Assembly: GCA_903837355.1 (NCBI GenBank)
Contig: CAILUI010000097.1
Location: 18,830 to 82,829, forward strand
Source: an uncultured Victivallales bacterium
Lineage (GTDB): Bacteria > Verrucomicrobiota > Lentisphaeria > Oligosphaerales > JAFGRS01
Reading direction: 5' to 3'
DNA length: 64,000 bases
The notes under the pieces were generated by a model, which searched no databases, was not told where the DNA came from, and saw nothing but the letters and a program-made list of their open reading frames with translations. Below, piece after piece: positions 19,691-30,500 of the stretch (position 1 is the first letter of the stretch; each line of letters begins with the position of its first letter). Position numbers and translations under genes: made by a program.

Positions 19691-19878
19691 GCGCTAACCC
19701 TTGGTCCGAGGCGCTGCGGAGATGGCCCAACCTGCCCACACAGTAGAGGCAAACCCGGCGAAGTGCAAGCCGCCGCCGGACAGTCCACCACGCGACTACC
19801 CTCCTCCTTGCGGTCGCGCGATCGCGGACCGCCACGAGGCTGAGGCGGAAGCCCTGCGGGCCGGCCGTGGCGGCCAAT

Positions 19879-22800
19879 ATGAGCTTCACCTTCTACGTCG
19901 AGAAGGATATGCATACGCGGATTACTGCGGTCTTCCGCCGCCGCCGGCGCCCGGCGTGGGGGTGGCAGGTGGGGGTGCCGTTGCGGCGCCGTGTCTGGGC
20001 CCTGTTCATGGCAGTCGGCGTGCTCGGCGCCGGCCTCCATACCCGGGCGGCCGACGCGGTGGTGCGCCTGCCGTTCACGGTGGCGGACGCCGCTGGCAAG
20101 CGCGCGCTGGCGGTCCTGGAGCTGACCGCGGGGGGCACCCCGGTGTTGCGCGCTGAGATCGGCACCCGGCGGACGGTGGTGACCGTGCCGGGCCAGGCGG
20201 ACCGCGGGTTGACGCTGGCCCGCCGGCTGCTGGCCGGACCCCACGAGCTGGTGCTGAAGCTGCGTGCGGGGCGCGTCGGGGTGTGTCTCGACCGCGAACA
20301 GGTTGGGGACCTGGCCGGCCCCGAATCGGCCGAGCGTCTGGAGGCCGTCTTCACCCCTGGCGAGGGGATCCTGGCGGCGGACAAGGTGCGCATTCAGAAG
20401 ACGGACCCCGTCCTCTTCGGCGACGACTTTGCCCGCGAGGGAGACGCCGCCTCGCAATGGGAGCCCAGCGGCGGGCGCTTCGTGCTCTGTACCAGCCTCA
20501 ACCCCGGCAGCAGTCAGAGCGCCTTCCAGATGTGGGCCTCGGCACCCCGCGGGCGGGCGGTGGCGCTGGCCGCGGCCTCGCGCTGGTTCTGGGACGACCT
20601 CGTGACCAGCGTCTCCGGCATGGCGCCGGCCCTGCCGGCGACGTGGGGGGTGGTGCTGCACGCGGCGTCACCGGGCACCTATCACGCCGCGGTCTGGCGG
20701 CAGGGCGCTGATGGCCAGGCGGGCACGCTGGTCCTGCTGCGGCGCCGCTCCGGCAAGGAGACGGTTCTGGCCGCGGCACCCTTGGCCATGGCGCCGGGGC
20801 AGTGGTACCGCCTGACGGTCGTCACTCACGGCGCGCGGGCGCGGGTGTTCATCGGCGGGGTGGAGGTCCTCCATGCCGATGATCCCACCCTGGTCGGCGG
20901 TCGGGTTGGGCTCCTTGCTGAGGACAGCGCCGATGTCTACTTCGACGACGCCGACATCGTCAGCGCCGGTCCGGAGACGGTCGCGGCCGACTGGCAGCCG
21001 GCGCAGCCCTTCGGGCCCTGCGAACAAGCCTGGTCGGATTTCTCGAAGAAGAGCTTCTACACCGACCCCTACATGGTCCAATGGGCGCACCCGCGCAGTT
21101 CCTGGGATCTGGACGCAAAGGCGGGGCTGCACTGGTTTCGCACACGTTTCTTCCACGACCTCAACATCACCTGGACCCGGGCCGCGGGGCAACCGCTGGA
21201 GTGGCCGCAGAGGGAGCTGGCGGTGGTCGTCTTTGCCGATCGGGAGCAGGGCGGCGACAGCGGCTACCGGGTCGTGCTTGGCGCCGACCGCATCGCCCTG
21301 ACGCGACGGGGCGTGGCGGCCAGCACGGCGCCGCTGGCGGTGGCGGAGTTAAGTACGGTCGCCGTCGCGGTTGCGGCCGGACGGGTGACCGTGGCCGTCA
21401 ACGGCCAGGAGACGCTGGTCTGGCAGGACCCGGAACCCCTGGACAAAGGCGAGGTGGCGGCGCAGTTTGGCCCGACGGCAGAGATGACCCTCGGCACGCC
21501 GGACTGGCGCGACACGACCCGCATTCAGTCCAGCCACCGCCTGGACTACGGCTTCGATGCGGCGCCGGCGGCTTGGTCCGTGGGGGCAGGGCGCTGGCAA
21601 GGTGACCACCGCTGGGCCTGTGTCCCCAAGTGGTCGTTTTTCGGTGGGCGGGGCGAAGCGGGGCCGCCCGAGTGCAGCAGCGGGGCGGCGTTGCTGTGGA
21701 ATCTGCGGCGTTTCGCGGGGGACTTCGACCTGGATGTCTTTGCTGCGCCGATGGAGGGCACGCCGCAGCGCATGCATTTCGCCAACCCGGTGACCGTCGA
21801 TCTGGCGTTTATGGCCGACGGTCAGAACCTGGACTCGGGCTACCTGCTGATCTTCGGCACCTATGACATCCCCAGCCAGTTGTTTCGCGAAGGCAAGCTC
21901 GTGGCCGAGTGGTCTGGGCGGGTGGCTCCCGGCTTGCGCCGCCACGAACTGGAGTGGTACCAGCGGGTGACGCGTGTCTGGCAGCACCTGCGCATCTGCC
22001 GGCGCGGGGAGCGCCTCACTGTGGACGCCGCTCGCCACGATGCCGAGGCCAACTACCTGGGGCTGGAGCGCATCTTCGACATCCAGGAAGCCAGCTTCCC
22101 TGCCGGTGATCGTATCGGGCTGTGGACCTGGGGGCCGAATGGCCTGTCGGTCGCCCGCGCGGCCATCTCGTTCGAGCGCAGTCCGGGTACGGCGCCGGCG
22201 GTACTGCCAGAGGCGCGCACGAGCCTCCGCAACGGCGGTAAGGGCGAGCCGCGGGAGATCGTCCGAGTGCGGAATCCGCAACCCGGCGGCTTCTTCGAGC
22301 ACGACCTCGGCCCCGGCCCGGCCAGCCTCGATGAGCGCGGCGTGCTGAGCTTCAGTGCACGCTTCCCCGAGACGGCCGTGCTCAGTCTGATGGCCCGCGT
22401 GCGTGGCCAGACGGCGGAAGTCATCCTGACCGGCCCGGACGCCTACCGGCCGTTCACGATCCCGCTGGGGCGGGCGACGGTGACGCCGGCCGCGGACTAC
22501 GCGGGCTGGAACCGTTACCAGGCCGACCTCGGTGCGGCCCTGCGCGGCGTCTGTCCGCAGGGGGCGCTGGTCCTCGAGCGGCTGGCGATCAGCAGTCCTT
22601 ACGACGGGGTCGAGCAGATCGCCGGGCTGGGGCGCCATCGGCAGGGCGATGTCTATGAACTGGCCGAGGTCGCCTGGTCGGCGGCCACAGCCGCGCCGAC
22701 GGTAGTACCGGCGGCCCTGGCCGTGACTGTCTACGGACGGCGGCCTCTCGATGATTTCGAGGCCGATACGGCGGCCTGGCGACGCCTGGGCGGTCCGGAT

Positions 22801-24360
22801 GGTGCGGCGCTGTACCGGGACGCCCACGAGCCGGCCTCCGGCCACGCCAGCCTGCGGCTGCTCAACCAGACGGTGGGTGGCCCCGCCGGGGCCTGGATCA
22901 CCCGTGACCCCTACCCGCTGGCGGCCTTTCCCCGCCTGCGCTTCGAGTACCGCCTCGGCGCTGACATTGAGCTGAACCTGCTGGTGCGCGCCAATGGCCG
23001 CGATCTCGAGATCGGCTTTACCGGTACAGACAGCGCCTGGCCCCTGGCGGGGACGATTCCGGAGATCAAGGCCGATGGGCAGTGGCAGACGGCCGAGTTC
23101 GATTTGGCCGGGGCGCTGCAGCCGCAGTTCGCGGGGGCCGCGGTGACCATCGAAAGCCTGGCGTTGGCCGATTCGCTACGCATGTCGACGTCGCAGCGGA
23201 CGGCGTACTGGATCGACTCGTTCTGTCGGGTCCCGGCCCTGGACCCCGAAGCCCGTACGGAACTGACGCTGCAGCTCAGCGACGGCACGCTGCCGACCGC
23301 TTTCAGCCTCACTGCCGACGCCCAGCCCGGCACCGACCCGGGTACGACCCCGACGGCCGAGGGGGCGCTGGCGCCGCTGGGTCCTGGGGTCGCCGGATCG
23401 TGGATCCACCTGCGCGCCCGGCGTGCCGACGGGAGCTGGACCGAGCCCGTACACCTGCCGGTGGTGCTGCAGAAGCCTGGCCCGACGGCCGTTGAGCCGG
23501 CGCCGGCGGCCGCGCTCGCTGAGGCTGTCCCCGCGGCGCCGCGGATCCTCTATCTGCCCTCGGATCGGCTCTGCCTGGACCGCTTCGATTGGCAGGACGC
23601 TCCCGAGTACCCGGACGGACAGTTCGGTGAGGTGTCGATCCGGCGCGAGGCCTGGGCGCTGCAGGGCGAGGGTGACGGCGTGGTGGGTGCGGGCTGCGTC
23701 ATCCTGCAGAACCTCGATCCGCAGGGCTTCTACTCGGTCTATCTGCGCCGCTCTGCCTGGGATCCTCTGCGCTGGCCCATGGTGTCTTTCGATTACCGCT
23801 TTGAGCAGCCTGGGTGTGCGCTGAATCTGGAGATGCTGGTGAACGGCGCCATGACGGTCGTGGAATGGACCGGGCCGAACCCGCCGGGTAGCTACTTCAG
23901 TCCAGCCGTGGTTGGGCAGACAGAGCCAGCGCTGCAGGATGGCGCCTGGCACCATACCGAGTTCAATCTGGCGGCGATGCTGCTGGCGGCGCGCTTCCCC
24001 ACTCCCGAGACGCGCGCCCGGATTGCGGTCACCGAACTGGCCACCTGGGCGACCGCCCATGCCGGCTTCAGTGGGAATACGGCGGAGACGCGCGTCCGCC
24101 TGGACAACCTCTGCCTGTACTCCAACCGCGGCACCGCGCCGGCCTTTGCCTGGGAGCAACCGCCTGGCACGCCCGCGGCGGAAGGCTACGCCGTCGCCTT
24201 CGACGGCAGCGCCGACACCGTGCCGCCGGAGACCGTCACCACGACGGCGGCCCAGGCCGAGTTCAGCGGGGTCAAGCCGGGGGTGTGGTACCTGCACGTG
24301 CGGGCCAAGACGGCGCCAGGCTGGGGGCCAACCGCGCACCGCGTCATCACTATCGACTAG
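19879..24360 (+). CDS. Giant secreted beta-sandwich protein of unknown function
   Basis: About 1493 residues, exported (hydrophobic LFMAVGVLGAGL followed by AADA after an Arg-rich N-terminus). I do not recognise a catalytic motif. Several segments resemble concanavalin-like/LamG or carbohydrate-binding folds: LFGDDFAREGDAASQWE, VYFDDADIVSAGPE, and a repeated module with LDRFDWQDAPEYPDGQF and PLDDFEADTAAWRRLG, each followed by FEYR/FDYR strands and WHHTEFNL/WQTAEFDL. These look like duplicated carbohydrate-binding domains; a fibronectin-like end domain precedes the stop. The start is uncertain: GTG 19867, ATG 19879 and ATG 19909 all lack a good ribosome site. Probable glycan-binding surface protein. 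Confidence 0.55.
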   Translation: MSFTFYVEKDMHTRITAVFRRRRRPAWGWQVGVPLRRRVWALFMAVGVLGAGLHTRAADAVVRLPFTVADAAGKRALAVLELTAGGTPVLRAEIGTRRTVVTVPGQADRGLTLARRLLAGPHELVLKLRAGRVGVCLDREQVGDLAGPESAERLEAVFTPGEGILAADKVRIQKTDPVLFGDDFAREGDAASQWEPSGGRFVLCTSLNPGSSQSAFQMWASAPRGRAVALAAASRWFWDDLVTSVSGMAPALPATWGVVLHAASPGTYHAAVWRQGADGQAGTLVLLRRRSGKETVLAAAPLAMAPGQWYRLTVVTHGARARVFIGGVEVLHADDPTLVGGRVGLLAEDSADVYFDDADIVSAGPETVAADWQPAQPFGPCEQAWSDFSKKSFYTDPYMVQWAHPRSSWDLDAKAGLHWFRTRFFHDLNITWTRAAGQPLEWPQRELAVVVFADREQGGDSGYRVVLGADRIALTRRGVAASTAPLAVAELSTVAVAVAAGRVTVAVNGQETLVWQDPEPLDKGEVAAQFGPTAEMTLGTPDWRDTTRIQSSHRLDYGFDAAPAAWSVGAGRWQGDHRWACVPKWSFFGGRGEAGPPECSSGAALLWNLRRFAGDFDLDVFAAPMEGTPQRMHFANPVTVDLAFMADGQNLDSGYLLIFGTYDIPSQLFREGKLVAEWSGRVAPGLRRHELEWYQRVTRVWQHLRICRRGERLTVDAARHDAEANYLGLERIFDIQEASFPAGDRIGLWTWGPNGLSVARAAISFERSPGTAPAVLPEARTSLRNGGKGEPREIVRVRNPQPGGFFEHDLGPGPASLDERGVLSFSARFPETAVLSLMARVRGQTAEVILTGPDAYRPFTIPLGRATVTPAADYAGWNRYQADLGAALRGVCPQGALVLERLAISSPYDGVEQIAGLGRHRQGDVYELAEVAWSAATAAPTVVPAALAVTVYGRRPLDDFEADTAAWRRLGGPDGAALYRDAHEPASGHASLRLLNQTVGGPAGAWITRDPYPLAAFPRLRFEYRLGADIELNLLVRANGRDLEIGFTGTDSAWPLAGTIPEIKADGQWQTAEFDLAGALQPQFAGAAVTIESLALADSLRMSTSQRTAYWIDSFCRVPALDPEARTELTLQLSDGTLPTAFSLTADAQPGTDPGTTPTAEGALAPLGPGVAGSWIHLRARRADGSWTEPVHLPVVLQKPGPTAVEPAPAAALAEAVPAAPRILYLPSDRLCLDRFDWQDAPEYPDGQFGEVSIRREAWALQGEGDGVVGAGCVILQNLDPQGFYSVYLRRSAWDPLRWPMVSFDYRFEQPGCALNLEMLVNGAMTVVEWTGPNPPGSYFSPAVVGQTEPALQDGAWHHTEFNLAAMLLAARFPTPETRARIAVTELATWATAHAGFSGNTAETRVRLDNLCLYSNRGTAPAFAWEQPPGTPAAEGYAVAFDGSADTVPPETVTTTAAQAEFSGVKPGVWYLHVRAKTAPGWGPTAHRVITID

Positions 24361-25448
24361 TGTCGCGGCGCCAGGCGCACGCAGACGGGCTTCGGCACCT
24401 CGACGGCATGGCCGCTGTCGGCCAGACGGCCGCTGTCCGCATCCACGGCAAAGACCTTGATGACATCCGAGTCCTGGCTGGCGGCCAGCAGCCAGCGGCC
24501 GCTGTGATCCAGGGCGAAGTTGCGCGGCGTCTTGCCGAGGACGGGGTCGACGCCGAGCGCCCGCAGGGTCCCGTTCGCTGGATCGATGGCGAACACCGCA
24601 ATGCTGTCATGCCCACGGTTGGAGGCGTAGACGAAACGCCCGTTCGGATGGACGTGGATGTCGGCGCAGTGCGAGGTCACGGCGGTGCCTGCCGGCAGGG
24701 TGGAGAGGCCCTGGACCTCGGCGGTACCGAAGCTGTCCTTGGCGTCGTTGCGGGTAAAGACGGAAACCGTCGAGTCCAGTTCGTTGACCACGTACAACCA
24801 GCGCCCGCCGGGATGGAAGGCGAGGTGTCGCGGTCCGGCGCCGGCGCGGGTGGCCAGGGCCGTGGGTGCGGCGGGGACGAGCGCGCCCGCCACGGCGCGG
24901 TAGACCAGGATCCGGTCGAGTCCCAGGTCGCAGGCATAGAGGAGCCCGCTGGCCGGGTCGGGCGTGATCGAGTGTGCGTGTGGCCCTTCCTGACGCTGCG
25001 CGTTCGGACCCTTGCCGCGGTGCTGGAGGGTGCTGCAGGGCTCGCCCAGGCGGCCGTCCGCCAGCACGGGCAGCATGGTCACCGTGCCTGACGAGTAGTT
25101 GGCGGTGAACAGCGCCTTGCCATCCAGACCCAGGCTCAGGTGGCAGGGGCTGGTGCCCTGGGACAACTGCTGGTTCAGGAAGCGCAGCGCGCCGGTCGCG
25201 GGGTCGACCGCAAAGGCGCTGAGTGCTCCCGATTTCGCGGTTCCCGTGGACGAGGTCTCGTTGACCGAATAGAGGACGTCGCCCGCGGTGTTGAGCGTGA
25301 GGAAGGCCGGGTTCACCGACTCGGCCCGGTTACCGGTGTCCGTCAGTTCGCCGGTCTCCAGATTGAGCCGCAGGACGTAGATGCCCTGGCTGCGAGTGTC
25401 GGTATAGGTACCGACGAACACTAGGATGCTGCCAACGATCTGCGCCAT
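24357..25448 (-). CDS. Lactonase family beta-propeller (6-phosphogluconolactonase-like)
   Basis: A 363-residue cytoplasmic protein of the YbhE/Pgl lactonase family, a seven-bladed propeller that hydrolyses 6-phosphogluconolactone or related sugar lactones. Typical motifs are VFVGTYTD near the N-terminus, VNPAFLTL, GTSPCHLSLG, ANYSSGTV, GPHAHSI, DLGLDRI, GPRHLAFHP and YASNRGHDSIAVF. The length is normal. The start ATG at 25448 has GGAG 8 nt upstream. Its TAG overlaps the TAG of the convergent giant secreted gene. Upstream is the second modular repeat locus. The sugar-degradation role fits the neighbourhood; the exact lactone is unknown. Confidence 0.85.
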   Translation of the reverse strand: MAQIVGSILVFVGTYTDTRSQGIYVLRLNLETGELTDTGNRAESVNPAFLTLNTAGDVLYSVNETSSTGTAKSGALSAFAVDPATGALRFLNQQLSQGTSPCHLSLGLDGKALFTANYSSGTVTMLPVLADGRLGEPCSTLQHRGKGPNAQRQEGPHAHSITPDPASGLLYACDLGLDRILVYRAVAGALVPAAPTALATRAGAGPRHLAFHPGGRWLYVVNELDSTVSVFTRNDAKDSFGTAEVQGLSTLPAGTAVTSHCADIHVHPNGRFVYASNRGHDSIAVFAIDPANGTLRALGVDPVLGKTPRNFALDHSGRWLLAASQDSDVIKVFAVDADSGRLADSGHAVEVPKPVCVRLAPRH

Positions 25449-25602
25449 GATCCACGCTCCTACCTAGTGCGGTCGCTCGTCGCCGTTGCCGTCGCGCCGG
25501 TCGGCACACCCGCCAGGCGCACCGCCAATGTGCCTCTCCCCGCCGCGCTTTCCAGCCGGCGCCGCCGCCTTTCGTAACCCCCAGTGAAGTCTGCCGGGGG
25601 CC

Positions 25603-25842
25603 GCTGGAGGGCGAAGCTCCCCAGGCGCGAACGCGCCGCTGAGCCGTGGCCCCCCGGGACGCCGCCGCTGGAGGGCGAAGCTCCCCAGGCGCGCCGGCGC
25701 CGCTGAGCCGTGGCCGCCCGGGATGCCGCCGCTGGAGGGCGAAGCTCCCCAGGCGCGCCGGCGCCGCTGAGCCGTGGCCCCCCGGGACGCCGCCGCTGGA
25801 GGGCGAAGCTCCCCAGGCGCGAACGCGCCGCTGAGCCGTGGC
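25603..25842. repeat. 64-nt tandem repeat, 4 copies
   Basis: GCTGGAGGGCGAAGCTCCCC begins at 25603, 25667, 25731 and 25795, an exact 64-nt period. Each unit ends CGCCGCTGAGCCGTGGCC and contains several short hairpins. The unit is the same family as 6751-6843. It lies in the 681-base gap between the lactonase and the GH5-like genes, where I see no gene. Confidence 0.88.
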
Positions 25843-25862
25843 CGCGCCTCGCGGCCAGCCGG

Positions 25863-26030
25863 GAAGGACCGGCTCACCGCCTGCAAGCAGGTCCTGCTGG
25901 ACAGCAGGATTCGCCCTCCAGCCCAGCCCCCGGCTGGCGCCGGACGTGCCGAGACGCGCACCGCGATTCCCACAGCCCGTCAAGACCCATGGGTCGTTCG
26001 GCGGTTACACCTACAAGCCTGCCCGGAGAG
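25863..26030. repeat. Second module shared with the 6.9-7.2 kb repeat locus
   Basis: After the 64-nt repeats the sequence GGCTCACCGCCTGCAAG recurs (also near 6870), then a TTCGCCCTCCA hairpin half. Further on, ATGGGTCGTTCGGCGGTTAC near 25990 matches ATGGGTCATTCAGCGGTTCA near 7196. The order of modules is the same at both loci, which suggests one composite element present twice. Confidence 0.6.
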
Positions 26031-26129
26031 CCGGCTGCCAGAACTTCACTGGCACTGCCGCTTTCCGGCCGGCGGCCGGCAGGCTTGCGGAAGGCGGCGC
26101 GGGGGGCGTGGCACGCACTCGAGCGGAGT

Positions 26130-27482
26130 TCAGTCAGCCTTCGCCGAAGGTCCCCAGACGTCCTTGAGCACCTGCACGTAGGCCCGGAAGAGGGTCAGGG
26201 CGGGATTCTCGTCGTTGGCGGTGCTGTCCGGGTTGCCGTAGTGCCAGTAGAGCGCTCCCGCCAGGCCCGCGGCGGCGAGGGCCTGCTGGTGTTCGCGATG
26301 GCAGGCCAGACCGAGGGTGTGATCGATGGCCCAGGCGGGCGGGGAGCGGAGGTAGTTGGCGAAGAGCCCTGACTCGCCGCAGAGGATGGGCTTGCCGGCC
26401 GCGTGGGCGGCGGCCCGCAGCGGCTCCCACTCGACCGACCGCAGGTTGCGTTCCAGGTGCGCCGCGACGCCAACGTCGGCCGCTCGCCAGGCGTAGAGGT
26501 GGAGGTCGATGTAGTCCAGTTTCGAGCGCAGCAACGCCAACGGCCGCGCCGGGATCCGCTCGTCTTTCGTCTGGTCAGTGGCGAGGGTTCCCGGGCCGTT
26601 GCGGCCGACGGCGGCGAAGGTGAAGACCCCCGTGCTGACTAGGGCTTCCGGGTCGGCACGGTGGATGGCCTCGGCGCCCAGATCGGCCCACTGCACGATG
26701 GCGTCGTCCATCAGCGCCTGCGTGTCGGCGTCTGCGGCCAGGTCGTAGTCGCGGTCGCGGAAACGGAAGGTCCCTTTTCGGGAGTTGAACGGCGCCCGGT
26801 CGCTGGCGAAGAAGACCTCGTTCTCCAGTTCCCAGGAGAGGACCGTCGAGAGCAGGGCGGGGTCCTGTCGGCGCAGGGCGTCGATGAGGGCCACGATGGC
26901 GTTGGCGCGGGTGCGCACGGACTCCAGGCCGAAACGGAAGTTGTTGACGCCCTGCGCTTCATCCCACTCCGTGCGGAGATCGCGGCCCGCCTCGCCGGGC
27001 AGGGCCTGGGTGGCCCACCACACGGAGGTCGGCATCCAGACATCCCAGGAGAAGATCACGTGCAGGCGGTGCTGCTGGGCCTGGCGCAGGAAATGCACCA
27101 CGTTGGCCAGGTAGGCGGGCGCAATCTGGCGCGCCTCCGGCGACGTCAGGATGCCCTCCTCGCCGACGTGGTAGGACTGGAAGGTGCGTACGGTGTTGAA
27201 CCCCCAGGCGGCCGCGTCGGCCATCATCTTCTCGACATACGGGCGCTCGTAGAAGCCGGGGCAGAAGGTGGCATGGACAACCTTGCCGCTCTTCACTTTA
27301 CCGGTGCGGAAGTAGTTGACGCCGAGCGGCGTGAACCGCCGTCCCGAGTCCTTCTCCACAAAGCGTCCTGACTGCACCGCGAGGCGGGGCAGGGCGGGGC
27401 TGGCGGGCTGCTCCTGGGCCCCGGCGGCGCCGGCGGCGGCCATGAGCAGCAGACCCAGAGACATGGTTGAGCGTGCCGGCAT
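26130..27482 (-). CDS. Secreted GH5-like (mannanase/cellulase-type) glycoside hydrolase
   Basis: A 450-residue exported protein (signal LGLLLMAAAGAAGAQ) with a TIM barrel of clan GH-A. The N-terminal strand TPLGVNYF, WGFNTVRTF, the acid/base Glu222 in SWELENEV and the likely nucleophile Glu370 in PILCGESGLF are arranged as in GH5 mannanase-like enzymes; a YWHYG segment forms the last strand. Retaining hydrolysis of beta-linked glycans is expected. The start ATG at 27482 has AAGGA 7 nt upstream. It follows the HEAT-repeat lipoprotein gene by 28 nt, so the two are probably cotranscribed. Exact substrate not determined. Confidence 0.75.
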   Translation of the reverse strand: MPARSTMSLGLLLMAAAGAAGAQEQPASPALPRLAVQSGRFVEKDSGRRFTPLGVNYFRTGKVKSGKVVHATFCPGFYERPYVEKMMADAAAWGFNTVRTFQSYHVGEEGILTSPEARQIAPAYLANVVHFLRQAQQHRLHVIFSWDVWMPTSVWWATQALPGEAGRDLRTEWDEAQGVNNFRFGLESVRTRANAIVALIDALRRQDPALLSTVLSWELENEVFFASDRAPFNSRKGTFRFRDRDYDLAADADTQALMDDAIVQWADLGAEAIHRADPEALVSTGVFTFAAVGRNGPGTLATDQTKDERIPARPLALLRSKLDYIDLHLYAWRAADVGVAAHLERNLRSVEWEPLRAAAHAAGKPILCGESGLFANYLRSPPAWAIDHTLGLACHREHQQALAAAGLAGALYWHYGNPDSTANDENPALTLFRAYVQVLKDVWGPSAKAD

Positions 27483-27510
27483 GATGACGTCCTTGGTTCA
27501 GCCACACCGG

Positions 27511-30500
27511 TCAGGGCGTGGCCGCGGCGACCCCGTCGAGGTGTTTGCCGTCGGGGGTCCGGAAGCGCACTGCGGCGCCCCAGCCGCCCTGGCCTTGGGT
27601 GACTTTCAGCAGGATGGTGTTCTCGCCCTGGATGAGCTCGGCGGCGACCTTGTCCTCCCCGGGGCGCAGCGGCCGGCTGGCGTTGTTGGCATGGACCAGG
27701 CGCCCGTTCAGCCACAGTTTGACGCCGTCGTCGCTGCCGAGTTCAAGTTGCACCGACTGGGCCTTGGGCGAGGTGACGCGAGCGCGCAGGAAGGCGGCGC
27801 GGTGACTACCACCCAGCAGCTTGACCAAGTCCACGACGGGGATGCCGTCGGCGTCGGCGCTCACCGGCGCCGGCTGCCAGAGGACGCCCTTGGCCTCGGG
27901 CTGTTCCGGCGGCAGGACCAGATCAAAGAGGCCCGCACCCTCGACGCCGGCCTGTTCATAGGGACCGGCCATCTGCCACACGGTCAGATAGTCCTCACCC
28001 GCCTCCAGCTTCTGGAGCAGGGCCTGGGCGTCCTTCGCGACGGCGTCGTTGCTGACCGCGGCCAACCGTGCCAGGATGGCGCGGCGCTGGGCCGGCGTGC
28101 CGGCATTGCTGGCCACCCAATCCGCCGCGGCGGCGTGGGTGGCAGGGTTGGCTGGATCCTGTTGGAGATCGGTCGCGATTCGCTCGGGCGCGGTCGGGCT
28201 GGACAGGGTTACGACGTCGGCCAGTGCCTGGTCGTCGGGGGTTCTGAAACGTGCCGCCGCCGACCAGAAGCCGCCGCCCTGAGCGACTTTCAGCAGCAGG
28301 CAGTTCCAGCCGGGTTTGAGAGCGACCTCCGGGGTATCCTGGGCCGGGGCCAGGGCGCGGTCGACATCCTGGTCGACGACCAGGGCGCCGTTGAGCCAGG
28401 CTTTGGCGCCGTCGTCCGTCCCCACCTCGAGCCGCGCGGTTTGGGCCGCGGCCACCCGCACCCACGTACGCAGATAGGCCACGCACTGGTTGCCGCCGAG
28501 GACCTCGTCCAGGGGCACGTACCACGACTTCTCTGGGGCCGTGGCCGTACGCACCGGCCTCCAGGCGACGGCTGCGCTCGGTGGCGTCTGCTCCGGCGGG
28601 AAGGCGATGGCGTGGAGGTCGGCCCGGTTCTTCTTGTCTTGCGCGTAGGGTCCGGCCAGGAGCCAGAGGGTCAGGTAGCCCTCGTACTTACGGATCTCGG
28701 CCTGAAGCTCGGCGGCACGCTGGCGCTCGGCGGGGGATGGGGCCTTGTCAGCCACCGCCCGCAGGGCCGCCTGACACTCCTGCGGATATTGCCAGCGCAA
28801 GTGGTCCACGAGCCCGTTGAGTGCTGCCGCGGCCTCGGCGGCGACGTCCGGCTGTTCCAGGCAGGCCAGGGCGACCGGCAGGGCGCCGGGGTCCGCGATG
28901 TCGCCCAGGCCGGCGAGCACGAGCTTGCGGTCCTCCGGGCGGGGCACTGCTGCCATGGCGTCATTCAGACGCGCGAGCTTCGCGGCCGGGCTGAGGGTTG
29001 CCGCCTCGCGGACGACGCGGACATAGCCGCGCAGGGCCAGCACGCGGTGCACCGTGTCCGGCGCGGTCTTGACGACGTTCAGCAGATCATCGGCGGCGTT
29101 GGCATCCGGCCAGTCAGCCAGGGCGCGTACGGCGGCATCGCGCAGCTCCGGCGCCGGGTCTTTGAGGGCGGCTTGCACGGCCGCCAGCGCCTGGGTGCCG
29201 CCGATGCGGCCGAGGGCGCGCAGCAGCAGCCCGCGGTTGGTGGGGGTCGCGCCGGGCAGCGCCTCAACCAGGGTTCTTGCTGTACGTTCCGGATCGTTGG
29301 CGCGCCGCGCCACGGCGGCAATGGTCTTGGCGGCCTCGTCGCGTTCGTCGTCGCGACGGGCGTTGAGTAGCAGGGGCAAGAGGCTGGGGATGTCCGCTTC
29401 GCCGGCCAGGCGGGACAGTCCGCGCAGGGCCTCGGTGCGGACCGTCGCCTCGCCGTCCGTGGCGGCAACCTGGCGGAGGAAGGCGACGGTGGCTTCGCCG
29501 CGCCGCGTGGTCAACGTGACCAGGAGGGCGCGGCGACCCGTCGGGGGCGCCGCTGGGAAGGCGGCGATCAGGGCGCTGGCGACCGCCTCGCCCGGGATCA
29601 GTGCCAGGGCGTTGCGGGCGGCTTCCAAGGTGGCGCCGCGGCCCGTGGCAACGACCTGCGCCAGGGCCGGGGCCGATTGGGGATCGCCCAGCAGTCCGAG
29701 GCCGGCGATGGCGATCAGGCGCAGTTCCTCGCTCTCCTCCGCCAGGGCGGCGGTCAGGGCGGGGCGCACGCCGGCAACGCGGCTCTCGGCGAGGGCTTGG
29801 AGCAGCGCCTGGCGCAACTGGCTGGAGGCGGTCTGCAGGGCCGCGGTGACCGCGGGCACGACCTCGGCGGCCGGTAGCAGCGCCAGGGCGGCGCGGGCAG
29901 CGCCGCGCGTTTCGGCATCGGCCGCGCCGAGGGCCGCGATGAGGAGCGGGAGGTCGGCGGCACTGCCGGCGCGGCCGATGCCGATGAGCGCGGCGTGCCG
30001 AGCCGGGGGTGGTGCAGCGAGGAGGTCATGGTAGAGGGTGAGGGCGGCGGCGCGGTCGCCCCGCTCGCAGAGCCGGTCCGCGAGGCGCAGGCAGGCGTCG
30101 GCAGCCGGTGCGCGCAGGGGCTCCGGACCGCCCTTCAGGGTCTCCAGCAGGAGCGCCGCATCCGTGGCCTCCCCGACGGCCGCCAGGCCGTCGAACGCCA
30201 GGGCCCGGGTGGCAACCGGTCCCGCGGCGGCAGCGGCGCGGAAAACCGGCATGGCCGCCGGTTCGCCGCGGTACACGAGCGCTTGCAGCAGGGCCAGCCG
30301 CTCGGGCTCGTCAGTGGACTGTTCGAACCGCGTGCGCAGAGCGGCGCCCGCAGCGGTGGCCGGGTTGGCGGCGAGGGCACGGCGGGCCGCATCACGGAGT
30401 TCCGCATCCGGCTGCTCCAGGAGTGCGGCCAGGGGTGCCACAGACTCGTCGCGGCCGACCAGGGCGAGTTGCCGCAGCAGGAACAGGGGTTTCGGCGCCG

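Noticed and set aside
27316..29370. 684-codon plus-strand frame opposite the HEAT-repeat gene
   Set aside because: Antisense shadow; the minus-strand frame has a lipobox and regular HEAT repeats.
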